A DNA stretch of 64,000 nt from Acidobacteriaceae bacterium TAA 166 (GTDB taxonomy: Bacteria > Acidobacteriota > Terriglobia > Terriglobales > Acidobacteriaceae), in assembly GCA_000421065.1 (NCBI GenBank), contig ATWD01000001.1, positions 1,418,001-1,482,000 of the forward strand, written 5' to 3'. The notes beneath the pieces are model-generated. The model had not been told where the DNA came from, made no database searches, and saw only the letters and a list, made by a program, of their open reading frames with translations. The translations under genes were made by a program, and so were the position numbers. Shown here one piece after another: positions 24,953 through 33,593 of this stretch (positions are counted from its first letter, which is position 1; each line of letters starts with the position of its first letter).

Positions 24953-27235
24953 CTATCTTTTCGCTGTCTTCTCCGGAAGAGCATAGACGTAATATCCCTG
25001 CGTCTGCTTCTGCTCCATCACCTCTGCCGGATTCTGATTTACCACGGCCGCCTGCGCCTGATCTCCCACAGGGGTCCTATCCGAGTTCGGTCGAGCGCTC
25101 ATCGCGATGTACTCTCTTCCATTCACCTCGTACACCGTCGGAATGCCCTCCGGACCGGCAGGCATCTGAATCTCTGAGATCTGCTTGCCTGTGTCCTTGT
25201 CGTAGATATGCAGCTTCGCGTCCGACTTCGTCCCTACGATGATCAGGCCGCTCGCCGTAACCACAGCTCCACCACGCGGCCAGAAGCTGCCGGTGTTGCG
25301 AATTCCCTTCGCGACGGTCTCGGTTACTTCGCCCAGAGGAATCTTCCACTTGATATCGCCCTTGTTCATATCGTAGGCGGTAAGGCTCGACCACGGCGGC
25401 GCGATCGCAGGCAGACCTTCGCTCGAGTTCATATAACCGTATCCGGTCCAATATCTCTCTCCTCCTGGTCCCAGCTTGGGAGTCGTCGCTGGAGGAGCCA
25501 TGATGCGAGCCAGCACATCCGGCGATACATTCGCCTTCTCTGGGGCCGTAAGGTATGCGATCAGATGATCGATGTCTGGATCGCTCAGATCGGGAAATGC
25601 CGGCATCGGAGCCATACCATTATGGACAGCCTGCCGCACACGCTCGCCCCCGGGGCGCGCAATCACATTCTCAAGCGAAGGAATCGCCGGAGGCTGCCCC
25701 TTGCGCTCCGCGCCGTGACAGGCCTGGCAGTTCTGCATATAAATCACCAGCCCCTGCGTCTCCGGAGGCCCAGGAACCTGACGGCGCGGAGGCTTGGCCT
25801 CGAGATGAAGCAGCGAAGGCGCATCCTTCGAGACGACATAAAACGTGCCGGTCGCAGGATCGACCGCGCCCGAGCCCCAGTTTGCTCCGCCGTTATTTCC
25901 CGGCGTCTCCATGGTCGTGCCCAGCGAAGGAGGAGTGTAGATTCCCTCCTGCCTTGCCGCTTCCACCTGCTTCTTCATCGCCTCCCGCTCCTTCGGGTCA
26001 GCGATGTAAGGATCGACCATGTCAGCCGTAAACTTCTGGCGCGCAAAAGGTGGCACATGCGTTGGAAATGGCTGCGTCGGCCAGCTCTCCTCGCCGGGAA
26101 CATCCGATTTCGGAACAGGACGCTCTTCAATCGGCCAGATCGGCTTTCCATTGGTTCGATCCAACACATAGACGAAGCCGTTCTTGCCGGCCTGCACCAC
26201 CACATCGACCCTCTTTCCGTCGTGTTGGATGGTCATCAGCTTGGGACCCGTCATCAAATCGTAGTCCCACAGATCATGGTGAGTCGACTGGAAGTGCCAG
26301 AGGTATTTGCCTGTCCGTACATCGAGCGCAAGAATGCAGTCGGAGAACAGGTTTGCCCCCAGGCGATCCGCACCGTAGAAGTCGTAGGTCGGCGCGCCCA
26401 GCGGGAAGTAGGCGATCCCTCGCTTCTCATCGATCGAGAACTCACCCCAGTTATTTACGCCGCCAACGTACTTGTAGGCCTCCTTGGGCCAGGTGTCGTA
26501 TCCCATCTCACCAGGATGCGGAACCGTATGGAACTGCCATACAAGCTTTCCGGTGACCACATCGAAGGCGCGAAGATCACCCGGGGGCGACTCATACTCC
26601 TCTCCCGTCGCCGAGCCCGTGATGTAAAGATTCTCGAAGACTCTTCCCGGTGTGCCCGACTCGATCTGGCGAATGCTCGAAGGGACGCGTCCCAGACCCT
26701 CGCGCAGGTCCACGGCTCCGTTCTTGCCGAAGGACTCGACGTCCTTTCCCGTACGAGCGTCAATCTCATGAAGCTCGTTGTTCATGTGGAAGATCAACCG
26801 GCGATCGGTGCGGTCCTTGCTCTCCCAATACGCCATGCCGCGATGCGAGATCAGCCGCGGATTATGCGTCTCATGAATCCAGACAACTTTGCCTGTCGTC
26901 GCTTCCAGCGCGGCAACGTCATTGTTCTTTCCGTAGACAAACATCACGCCGTCGATCACCAGCGGATTCGATCCATACCGGAAGCCATTATTCCCGGAAG
27001 GATAAAACCACACCTGCTGAATCTGCCCCACGTTGCTGCGATCGATCTGCTTCAGTGCGGTGTACTGCGCGTCGCTGTTCGATCCTCCATAGGTCGTCCA
27101 CGAAGTGTAGGAGGCCTTCTGCGCGTCCGTCGCCGCATCGACAATGCCGGAGGAGTGCCGGAAAGAAAACACCGTCACAGCTCCCATTACAACGACCCAG
27201 GTTCCCGTTACAAACTTCCACGAAACTCGCTGCAT
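24953..27235 (-). CDS. PQQ-dependent dehydrogenase with embedded cytochrome c domain
   Basis: A 760-residue exported quinoprotein. Residues about 8-25 are a hydrophobic signal or anchor segment. The beta-propeller carries tryptophan-docking repeats ('ALEATTGKVVWIHETHNPRL', 'AFDVVTGKLVWQFHTVPHPG', 'ALDVRTGKYLWHFQSTHHDL', YDMNKGDIKWKIPLGE). A class I cytochrome c domain is inserted near residue 500, with the haem site CQACH and a later Met (MAPMPAFPD). Such enzymes oxidise sugars or alcohols in the periplasm and pass electrons through their own haem to the respiratory chain. It follows the Gfo/Idh/MocA gene by 61 bases and probably shares its operator-controlled promoter. Glucose or another aldose is a likely substrate type; no PQQ biosynthesis gene is visible. 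Confidence 0.88.
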   Translation of the reverse strand: MQRVSWKFVTGTWVVVMGAVTVFSFRHSSGIVDAATDAQKASYTSWTTYGGSNSDAQYTALKQIDRSNVGQIQQVWFYPSGNNGFRYGSNPLVIDGVMFVYGKNNDVAALEATTGKVVWIHETHNPRLISHRGMAYWESKDRTDRRLIFHMNNELHEIDARTGKDVESFGKNGAVDLREGLGRVPSSIRQIESGTPGRVFENLYITGSATGEEYESPPGDLRAFDVVTGKLVWQFHTVPHPGEMGYDTWPKEAYKYVGGVNNWGEFSIDEKRGIAYFPLGAPTYDFYGADRLGANLFSDCILALDVRTGKYLWHFQSTHHDLWDYDLMTGPKLMTIQHDGKRVDVVVQAGKNGFVYVLDRTNGKPIWPIEERPVPKSDVPGEESWPTQPFPTHVPPFARQKFTADMVDPYIADPKEREAMKKQVEAARQEGIYTPPSLGTTMETPGNNGGANWGSGAVDPATGTFYVVSKDAPSLLHLEAKPPRRQVPGPPETQGLVIYMQNCQACHGAERKGQPPAIPSLENVIARPGGERVRQAVHNGMAPMPAFPDLSDPDIDHLIAYLTAPEKANVSPDVLARIMAPPATTPKLGPGGERYWTGYGYMNSSEGLPAIAPPWSSLTAYDMNKGDIKWKIPLGEVTETVAKGIRNTGSFWPRGGAVVTASGLIIVGTKSDAKLHIYDKDTGKQISEIQMPAGPEGIPTVYEVNGREYIAMSARPNSDRTPVGDQAQAAVVNQNPAEVMEQKQTQGYYVYALPEKTAKR

Positions 27236-27296
27236 CTTGTCTGTCCAGCCTCACTCAAGATCTTGTCTAAAAAAATCGAACCGCACGCCTGGCCGC

Positions 27297-28709
27297 TTAA
27301 GCAGGCAACTCCCATCCCTTACGCCTGGGCCGCGCAAACATCTCGTTGGCGCTCTCCGAATCTTTGATTTTTTTTTGTCTTCCATCGAACGGAAGCACTG
27401 TGCCGTGGTGCGCGATTGCAATATTCCCCAGCAGGCAAAGCTCCGTGATATGCCCTCCATACTGCCAGTTGCACGAGGGCTGCCTGCCCTCCTTCGCAGC
27501 CTGAATCCACTCCACCCAATGACTCGTGGGGCGGGGAACGCTCTTCGCCGGTCGTTGAAACTGCCGGTCGAGCTCCTCCGGCAGAAGCCACAGCTGCTTC
27601 TGCGCTCCGGGCTTGCTGCTGTACACCGGTCCATAGACCAGAACGCCCTTCGTGCCGTAAACGATTCCACCGCCCGTTGGAAGAGGCTCGTTTTTCTTCC
27701 ATCCCGGCGGCACCGGGGGAGTGTCGTATCCCCACCACTTCAACGTCACCGCCCGCCGCTTTCCCTTCGCAGCGAATCGATAGGTCACATGCGAGTATCG
27801 TGCGAACATCTCTCTCGCAATGGCCGGCGAATAACCCGCGTCCGCATCTCCTTCGATCGTCTCGGGAAGGTCAAGCTCCAGCGCCCACACCACAGGATCG
27901 AGGAAGTGTGGCCCATGATCCCCCAGAATGCCGGTGCCGAAATCCTTCCAGTTACGCCATCGCAGGGGGATGTACATCGGGTTGTACTCTCGCTCCGCAG
28001 CCGGACCCAGGAATAGATCCCACTTTACCTCTTCGGGGACCGCGATCTTGTCGTGAACGCGATCGCAATTCGAATAAGGATTGATATATCGCTGTCCCGC
28101 CGCCCAGTCGGTCTGGAAGATATCCATCCGATCAACATCGCCGATCGCACCCGCGCGAATCCACTCGATGATCAGCCTTACGTCTTCGGAGGCGTGCCCG
28201 ACGATCCCCGTCTGGGTCGCCTGTTTGGGATAGCGATGCGCCGCCGCCTGCATCGCCCGGACCTCTTCGATTGTGGCCGCCAGGGGCTTCTCGCAGTACA
28301 CGTGCTTGCCCATCTTCATCGCCGTCAGGGCAGCCTGAGCATGAACATGGTCCGCGGTACACACCACCACCGCGTCGATATCCTTACCCATCCGATCCAG
28401 CATGACGCGCCAGTCGTCGAACCGCTTCGCGCCCGGATGCGCCGCAGCCACCTCGGCAGCAGGCGTGAACCGTCCCTGCAGCTGCGTGCGCGACCTCCAG
28501 TCCACGTCGCAGAGAGCGACGATGTTCTCGCCCGCCAGCTCGGTCAGATTATTCGCGCCGTAGTTTCCGATCCCGATAAAGGCGATGTTGGCCTTGTCCG
28601 AGGGCGAAAGCGCTCTCGCCGCCCCCCACGACCGCAGAGCGCTCAATCCTCCCAGGGCGGCGGCGCCTGCGATCGCGCTTCGACGAGATAGCCTGCCGAT
28701 TCCGCTCAA
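27297..28709 (-). CDS. Tat-exported Gfo/Idh/MocA-family oxidoreductase
   Basis: A 470-residue protein with a twin-arginine leader (RLSRRSAIAGAAALGG), then the Rossmann motif IAFIGIGNYGANN, the EKP motif (HVYCEKPLAATIEEV) and the C-terminal substrate domain. The Tat signal implies export with bound NAD(P). Exported relatives can act as redox-cycling glycoside 3-dehydrogenases that make 3-keto sugars. With the DUF1080 protein and the Tat-exported TIM barrel, this suggests extracytoplasmic oxidative deglycosylation. It heads the transcript with the PQQ dehydrogenase; operator site 4 lies 41 bases upstream of the start, exactly as for the SMP-30 gene. Confidence 0.85.
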   Translation of the reverse strand: MSGIGRLSRRSAIAGAAALGGLSALRSWGAARALSPSDKANIAFIGIGNYGANNLTELAGENIVALCDVDWRSRTQLQGRFTPAAEVAAAHPGAKRFDDWRVMLDRMGKDIDAVVVCTADHVHAQAALTAMKMGKHVYCEKPLAATIEEVRAMQAAAHRYPKQATQTGIVGHASEDVRLIIEWIRAGAIGDVDRMDIFQTDWAAGQRYINPYSNCDRVHDKIAVPEEVKWDLFLGPAAEREYNPMYIPLRWRNWKDFGTGILGDHGPHFLDPVVWALELDLPETIEGDADAGYSPAIAREMFARYSHVTYRFAAKGKRRAVTLKWWGYDTPPVPPGWKKNEPLPTGGGIVYGTKGVLVYGPVYSSKPGAQKQLWLLPEELDRQFQRPAKSVPRPTSHWVEWIQAAKEGRQPSCNWQYGGHITELCLLGNIAIAHHGTVLPFDGRQKKIKDSESANEMFARPRRKGWELPA

Positions 28710-28749
28710 GAAAAGCTCCTCCGCCCAAGAGGAGACGGAACTCCCTCTC

Positions 28750-28772
28750 TGCGTTGCGCTATTCGCAATATG
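28750..28772. promoter_or_regulatory. Predicted IclR-type operator, site 4
   Basis: Core TTGCGCTATTCGCAA at 28754-28768, followed by TATG as in sites 2 and 3, and by a further half-site-like ACTTGCATATTAC. It lies 41 bases upstream of the Gfo/Idh/MocA start and marks the right edge of the regulon. Confidence 0.7.
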
Positions 28773-28872
28773 ACTTGCATATTACGGAGCAAAATACTAG
28801 CAACGCCAACAGACCGTCGTCAAGGTCAACCTATCGAAACCCTGCTCTCGCCCGTAGCGGATACTTCTCGTC

Positions 28873-29541
28873 TCAACCCAGCCGGCGCCTCTCTCCCTTC
28901 AGTTCCTCCAGCAGTCGCTCAACCCTCTCCTCGCGCTCGAGAGATCCAAGGCGGTCTTCAAGACTCTCCGCCTCAAGCAATAGATGATCGGCCGTATTCA
29001 AAGCTTGTTGCCGCCCCAGGCTCTCCTTCAGCTTCATCATCGCGGATTCCCGGGGCTGCACCATCCCTGCACCCCGCTTCTCATTCGCCTTGCCCATCGC
29101 CCCCGCGCGGCGGTTCTGCGCGATCAGCATCTCGCAGGTCGACCGCGTCTCCATTAGCTTGCGCTCCAGGCGAGAGTACGCGCTTCGCAGCAGCTCGGTC
29201 TCCGCCACCTGGTCTTCGAGCTGCTGCGCAAATCCTTGAGCCGCCTGCTCGCTCATCAGGCTTCGCTCCAGCGCTGCCCGAGCCAGATCGTCCTTCTCCT
29301 TCTCGACCGCAAAAGCCGCCTTCGACCGCCACTCAGAAGCAGCCTCAGCATGCTCTTTCTGCTTCTTCGTCAGCAGATGACGATCCGCAATCGCCATCGC
29401 GACCTGCGTCTTCACCTGCATCAGCTGGTTCTCCATATCCAGCACCAGCTGTTTGCATAGCTTCTCCGGATCTTCCGCTCTCTCCATCAGGTCGTTCAGA
29501 TTCGACCGCAACAAAGTTCCTACGCGCTCTAATAACGGCAT
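28873..29541 (-). CDS. pspA: PspA/IM30 family membrane-stress protein
   Basis: A 222-residue, almost entirely helical coiled-coil protein of normal PspA length. The N-terminus MPLLERVGTLLRSNLNDLME is the usual amphipathic membrane-binding helix, followed by 'AEDPEKLCKQLVLDMENQL' and long charged heptads. PspA/IM30 proteins form oligomeric, ESCRT-III-like assemblies on damaged inner membranes. It is the last gene of a four-gene operon behind an XRE regulator, an NfeD-like protein and flotillin, with 56 bases after the flotillin stop. That arrangement supports a membrane-integrity function. Confidence 0.88.
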   Translation of the reverse strand: MPLLERVGTLLRSNLNDLMERAEDPEKLCKQLVLDMENQLMQVKTQVAMAIADRHLLTKKQKEHAEAASEWRSKAAFAVEKEKDDLARAALERSLMSEQAAQGFAQQLEDQVAETELLRSAYSRLERKLMETRSTCEMLIAQNRRAGAMGKANEKRGAGMVQPRESAMMKLKESLGRQQALNTADHLLLEAESLEDRLGSLEREERVERLLEELKGERRRLG

Positions 29542-29597
29542 CGGATCCTCCTCAAAAAAAACGGCGTGGAGCAGTCCTCCGCTCCACGCCTCCGTCG

Positions 29598-31016
29598 CTA
29601 CGCCTCGAGGCCGTTTCCGCCCTCGCGAGGCTTGATCGCCTTGACATTCGCCATCAGGTCATCCATCTTCATCCCCGATAGCGCCTCGAACAGCGCCGGA
29701 ACCTGCGCGGCGATCTTCGTCACCTCGCCGGTCAGCTTGTTCGCTCCGACCGCACCGTCTGAGCCCGTGGACACGATGGTGATCTTGTCCACCTTGCTCA
29801 GCGGCTCCGACATCGCGCGAACCACGTCGGCCATGTTCGAGATCAGCTTGTCGACGACCGCGGCCTGGGACCACTCCTGGTACGCCTCGGCTTTCACGTT
29901 CATCGCCTTTGCCTCGGCCTCGCCCTTCTGGAAGATGATGTTCGCCTCCGCCTCGCCCTGCAGCTTGATCGCGGCAGCACGGCCTTCGGCCTCCATCGTG
30001 ATGCGAGCGCGCTCCGCATTGGCGATATTTTCGATCCTCTGACGCTCGACCTCCGAGCTCTTCAGCACAGTCGCGATCAGCTCCTTCTCATGACGCAGGA
30101 TCTCAGCCGCCTGCACCTTCACCTGCTCCTGCTTCTCGATCTGCTGCACACGAACCTGTTCGGCCACCACCCTCTGCTGCATCACGTTCGTCTGCAGTTC
30201 GTAGGCCTTATCGGCCTGGGCCTCCTGCCTGCGGGCGGCCTCGGTGTACTGCGCCTTCTGGATATCGAGGTCACGCTGCGCCTCCGCCTGCTTGGCTAAA
30301 GAAGCGGTCTCCGCGATCACGCGCTCCTGGTCCGCCGAGGCCTTCGCCACAGCCGCCTCGCGCAACGCAACCGCTCGGCGAATCGCGGTATCGCGCTCGG
30401 CCTCAGCCGCTGCAATCTCCGCATCGCGACGGATACGAGCCACATCCGGACGGCCCATATTGGTGATGTACTCGTTCTTGTCGCGAACCTCGCGGATCGT
30501 AAACGAGATCACCTCCAGGCCCATCTTGCTCATATCCTCCATACAGGTCGAGCGCATCCTCTCGGCCACCATCTCCGGCTCCTTCACGATCTGCTCGACC
30601 GTGAGCTGACCGATGATGCCGCGCAGATGGCCTTCCATCACCAGGCGAATCAGGCCCTCGCGCTGATCTGGCGACTTGGTCAGGAACTGCTCCGCCGCCG
30701 TGAGAATCGACTCCTTGTCCGAGCGAACTTTAATCTGCGCCACGGCCTCTACCGTCACCGCCACGCCCTGCTTCGTGTAGAGATCCTGCTGCGGAGCCAC
30801 ATCGAAGCTCATCAGCTCCAGCGACAGCTGCCGCGAGTTCTCCACCACAGGAAAGATCACTGCACCGCCGCCCTTGATTACGCGGGGGCCTCGGAACCCG
30901 TACACCACAATGGCCTCATTCGGCCCGGCCTTGCGAAACATCCTGGCCATCATCGCGGCCAGCACCAGCGTCGCAAACACCAGCAAACCGACAATCGTTA
31001 CAAATGAGTTCGACAT
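29598..31016 (-). CDS. floT: Flotillin-like SPFH-domain protein
   Basis: A 472-residue protein. Residues 6-26 form a membrane hairpin (VTIVGLLVFATLVLAAMMAR), followed by the SPFH/band 7 domain ('GPNEAIVVYGFRGPRVIKGG') and a long coiled coil with alternating Glu-Ala units, for example 'AEANIIFQKGEAEAKAMNVK', which is characteristic of flotillins. It should oligomerise at the inner face of the cytoplasmic membrane and organise functional membrane microdomains. In Bacillus, flotillin operates with an NfeD protein; the same pairing is seen here, with PspA downstream. Confidence 0.92.
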   Translation of the reverse strand: MSNSFVTIVGLLVFATLVLAAMMARMFRKAGPNEAIVVYGFRGPRVIKGGGAVIFPVVENSRQLSLELMSFDVAPQQDLYTKQGVAVTVEAVAQIKVRSDKESILTAAEQFLTKSPDQREGLIRLVMEGHLRGIIGQLTVEQIVKEPEMVAERMRSTCMEDMSKMGLEVISFTIREVRDKNEYITNMGRPDVARIRRDAEIAAAEAERDTAIRRAVALREAAVAKASADQERVIAETASLAKQAEAQRDLDIQKAQYTEAARRQEAQADKAYELQTNVMQQRVVAEQVRVQQIEKQEQVKVQAAEILRHEKELIATVLKSSEVERQRIENIANAERARITMEAEGRAAAIKLQGEAEANIIFQKGEAEAKAMNVKAEAYQEWSQAAVVDKLISNMADVVRAMSEPLSKVDKITIVSTGSDGAVGANKLTGEVTKIAAQVPALFEALSGMKMDDLMANVKAIKPREGGNGLEA

Positions 31017-31147
31017 AACGTTCTCTTTCTCCCAGAAGAAGACACACCTGTCCTTGCCCTGAATAACCTGGCGGTTTCAATGAGCGCCCTGGCAAGCGGG
31101 CCACCGCAAAATAAATCCGGAGAATTCCATAAACCTTCAAAAGAAAA

Positions 31148-31735
31148 TCAGCGCGTCAGCTCATCCCATCGGCGCACATAGGCCACGCCTCTCTCGTAAC
31201 GCATCACGACCACCTCTGCCCCGCGCTCGATCGCGATGCCGTCCTCACTTCGCGCAGCCGAGGCCCTGCGAGCCCCCGTCTGCGAAAAGATGATCTCGCC
31301 GATGCCTTCGCCACCGCGGATGCCGTCACTCACACGAGCCACCACGCCGGTCATCTCGGTATCGGCCGTATCGAGCACGCGCTCGCGAGGCAGCAGCACC
31401 TTGAACAGCGCGGCCCAAAGAAGCCCCGCGCCCGCAAGGCCGCACATCGCCGCCAGCAACCAGACAACCGCAGCCGGCAGACTCGTCTCCCGGCTCAGAA
31501 GATAGCCCGCGCCCCCAAACCAGGCCACAAACGCGAGCACCGTAAAAGCGTTCACTGCCGAGACACCGCTTTTATGTCCAGGGCTGTTCCCCGAATTATG
31601 TTCCGCGCCATGCGAGTGGCCTCCCGCATGCCCCAGATGTAGCTTCCCGATGTGAAGGTGCACAAAGCCTCCGGCAAACGACACCAGGCTCAGCACCAGT
31701 CCCGTAGCAAAACAAATCAGAAAAAAGTTGTTCAT
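31148..31735 (-). CDS. NfeD/YqiJ-like membrane protein
   Basis: A 195-residue protein. There is one N-terminal membrane helix, then a His/Gly-rich loop (HLHIGKLHLGHAGGHSHG), two more membrane helices (about residues 60-115) and a C-terminal soluble part of beta-type ('MTGVVARVSDGIRGGEGIGE', 'AIERGAEVVVMRYERGVAYV') that reads like the OB-fold of NfeD-type proteins. The His-rich loop could bind metal, which is only an inference. It starts 2 bases after the XRE gene stop and precedes flotillin, the classic NfeD-flotillin pairing. A YqiJ-type assignment is possible. Confidence 0.7.
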   Translation of the reverse strand: MNNFFLICFATGLVLSLVSFAGGFVHLHIGKLHLGHAGGHSHGAEHNSGNSPGHKSGVSAVNAFTVLAFVAWFGGAGYLLSRETSLPAAVVWLLAAMCGLAGAGLLWAALFKVLLPRERVLDTADTEMTGVVARVSDGIRGGEGIGEIIFSQTGARRASAARSEDGIAIERGAEVVVMRYERGVAYVRRWDELTR

Positions 31736-31737
31736 GG

Positions 31738-32367
31738 TTATCTGTCGCTACTTCTTGCGGCTCCTTTCCGAGACCGCGGTACCGACTTCTTCTTCGAGGA
31801 AGGGGATGTCCTCGAAGTTATGCTGGAAGAACTAGCTTGTATCTCGGCCACCCGCTTCGAAGCGCTCTCCGCTTCACCTTCGTTCTGCGGGCGCAGGACG
31901 GCGAACAACCGGTCCAGTAAGTCCGGCGTTTCGATCACCGCCTTCAATAAGAGAAGGCAGCGCCGCGAGTCGTGGTAGTTGGCCACGACAAGCAGCGCCC
32001 GGCTCAGAGCAGGATCGCGGCGGAAACGCTCCGCCCCGGCGACCAGCCACAGGTCGAGCTTGTCTTCGCCGTTGCGGACGTCCGACATCAACTCCGCCTG
32101 ATAGCCCTCAGGATCATCCACCAGGTATCCCGGATGAACCTTGAAGAACTTCGCCAGCAGAAGACGAGTTGTATTCGTCAGGTGCGGACGAGCTCCGCTC
32201 TCGATCTGCGAAAGATACGACTGGCTGATACTGCCGGTGCCCCGCTGGGTTGAGCCGGACTCCTGCTGGATTGCCCTCACCAGCTCCTGCTGGGTCATCG
32301 CACGATTCAATCCGCGCAGGCTTCCTTCCACCTCACGCAGATAACGGATTTTGTCGGCGAGCTTCAT
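31738..32367 (-). CDS. XRE-family helix-turn-helix regulator
   Basis: A 209-residue protein with an N-terminal HTH (about residues 25-80; 'QSYLSQIESGARPHLTNTTR') enlarged by a Gln/Ser-rich insert between helices 1 and 2 ('QQESGSTQRGTGSISQ'). A helical middle part (LDLWLVAGAERFRRDPALSR) and a basic Ser-rich tail (SSKKKSVPRSRKGAARSS) follow. It leads the operon with NfeD-like, flotillin and PspA. A 15-bp-arm inverted repeat lies 32-73 bases upstream of its start, a likely autoregulatory operator. It therefore probably senses or relays membrane stress. Confidence 0.85.
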   Translation of the reverse strand: MKLADKIRYLREVEGSLRGLNRAMTQQELVRAIQQESGSTQRGTGSISQSYLSQIESGARPHLTNTTRLLLAKFFKVHPGYLVDDPEGYQAELMSDVRNGEDKLDLWLVAGAERFRRDPALSRALLVVANYHDSRRCLLLLKAVIETPDLLDRLFAVLRPQNEGEAESASKRVAEIQASSSSITSRTSPSSKKKSVPRSRKGAARSSDR

Positions 32368-32398
32368 CTGGTTCGCGCCTTCCTTTCACGTCAGGCGT

Positions 32399-32440
32399 GA
32401 TATTACAGATTGCAATATTTATATCGCAATCTGTAATATC
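32399..32440. promoter_or_regulatory. Inverted repeat with 15-bp perfect arms, operator candidate
   Basis: The arms GATATTACAGATTGC (32399-32413) and GCAATCTGTAATATC (32426-32440) are perfect complements around a 12-base AT-rich centre. It lies between the divergent XRE operon and the D-2-hydroxyacid dehydrogenase gene, 32 bases before the XRE start. The arms differ from the IclR-type site, so a separate regulator, probably the XRE protein, is implied. Confidence 0.7.
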
Positions 32441-32533
32441 GCGCAAGAAGAAGGAAAGGCGAAGGCCCGTTGCCACCCCCACCATGACTGCACGTCAGTT
32501 CCTCTTTTTCTCCATTTCAGGCAAACTCAAACC

Positions 32534-33505
32534 ATGATTCGCGTAGGCGTCGACGAGACCCTCTCCCCGGAGCTTCTCAGGGACTTCCCCTCTGAGGCGA
32601 AGATCGTTCGCATCCCCAATCACTCCATCGAAGAGCTCGATGTAGACTTCTGGATCCTTCCCTTCGCCCGCAAAGAGGCCGCGACCACCTTCACCCGTCT
32701 GCGCGGTGTCAAGGTGGTGCAGTCCATGATGGCCGGGGTAGACTGGGTCCTTCCCTGGCTGCCTAAAAACGTCACTCTATGCGACGGCCGCGGCATCCAC
32801 GACATCTCCACCTCGGAGTGGGTCGTCGCCGCCATCCTCTCCGAGATGAAGCGCTTCCCCCATTACCGCGACATGCAGAATCGGGGCGAGTGGCGCGGCC
32901 AGGCCTCCGTCCCCGACGGCTTCCTCAGCGAGCCCGGCGTCCAGGTCGGCCTCTACCGCATCCTCAGCGAAGACCTCTCCGGCCGAACTGTTCTGATCGT
33001 CGGCTACGGCTCCATCGGAGCGGCCATCGAGTCGCGACTCGCTCCCTTCGGTGTCAACATCCTCCGGCTGGCCCGCAGCTCACGCACGAATCCTAAGGTC
33101 GCCCCCGTCTCCGAGCTGCACAACCTTCTTCCGCAGGCCGATGTCGTGGTCGCCATTGTTCCCTTTACCGCGGATACGCATAAGCTCTTCGGCCCCCGGG
33201 AATTGGCCCTGATGAAAACCGGCGCCCTGCTGGTCAACGCCGCCCGCGGCCCCGTCGTCGATACCGACGCCCTGCTCGAGGCCCTCGCGCAGAACAAGAT
33301 CCGCGCGGCGCTCGACGTCACCGACCCCGAGCCCCTGCCGCTCGGCCATCCCCTCTGGTCGGCGCCCAATTGTTTTATTACTCCGCACGTCGCCGGCTCG
33401 ACACCTGAGTTTGTCTTCCGCGCCTTCCACTTCGGGGCCGCACAGGTGCGCCGCTACCTCGACGGCCAGCCTCTTGAAAACATCGTCACCGAAGCCGGCT
33501 ACTGA
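32534..33505 (+). CDS. D-2-hydroxyacid dehydrogenase
   Basis: A 323-residue NAD-dependent enzyme starting at the ATG at 32534 (MIRVGVDETLSPEL); the open frame continues upstream through the operator but is not plausible protein. It shows the nucleotide motif GYGSIGAAIESRL, the catalytic Arg in LLVNAARGPVVDTDAL, Glu in DVTDPEPLP and His in CFITPHVAGSTPEF. It reduces or oxidises 2-keto/2-hydroxy acids such as hydroxypyruvate or glyoxylate. The natural substrate is not indicated by neighbours. It is divergent from the membrane-stress operon, so the shared inverted repeat might influence it as well. Confidence 0.88.
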   Translation: MIRVGVDETLSPELLRDFPSEAKIVRIPNHSIEELDVDFWILPFARKEAATTFTRLRGVKVVQSMMAGVDWVLPWLPKNVTLCDGRGIHDISTSEWVVAAILSEMKRFPHYRDMQNRGEWRGQASVPDGFLSEPGVQVGLYRILSEDLSGRTVLIVGYGSIGAAIESRLAPFGVNILRLARSSRTNPKVAPVSELHNLLPQADVVVAIVPFTADTHKLFGPRELALMKTGALLVNAARGPVVDTDALLEALAQNKIRAALDVTDPEPLPLGHPLWSAPNCFITPHVAGSTPEFVFRAFHFGAAQVRRYLDGQPLENIVTEAGY

Positions 33506-33593
33506 GCTGAGCCAAAATCCAAAGCTCCGCACGTGCAAAGGCCGCGCCGGCAGTCTTCCCTGGCGCGGCCTGATGGTCTGAGGGAAAACTTAC

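Noticed and set aside
25208-27367. A 719-codon open frame opposite the PQQ dehydrogenase
   Set aside because: His/Arg/Leu-rich translation with no recognisable motif; the minus strand has propeller repeats and a haem site.
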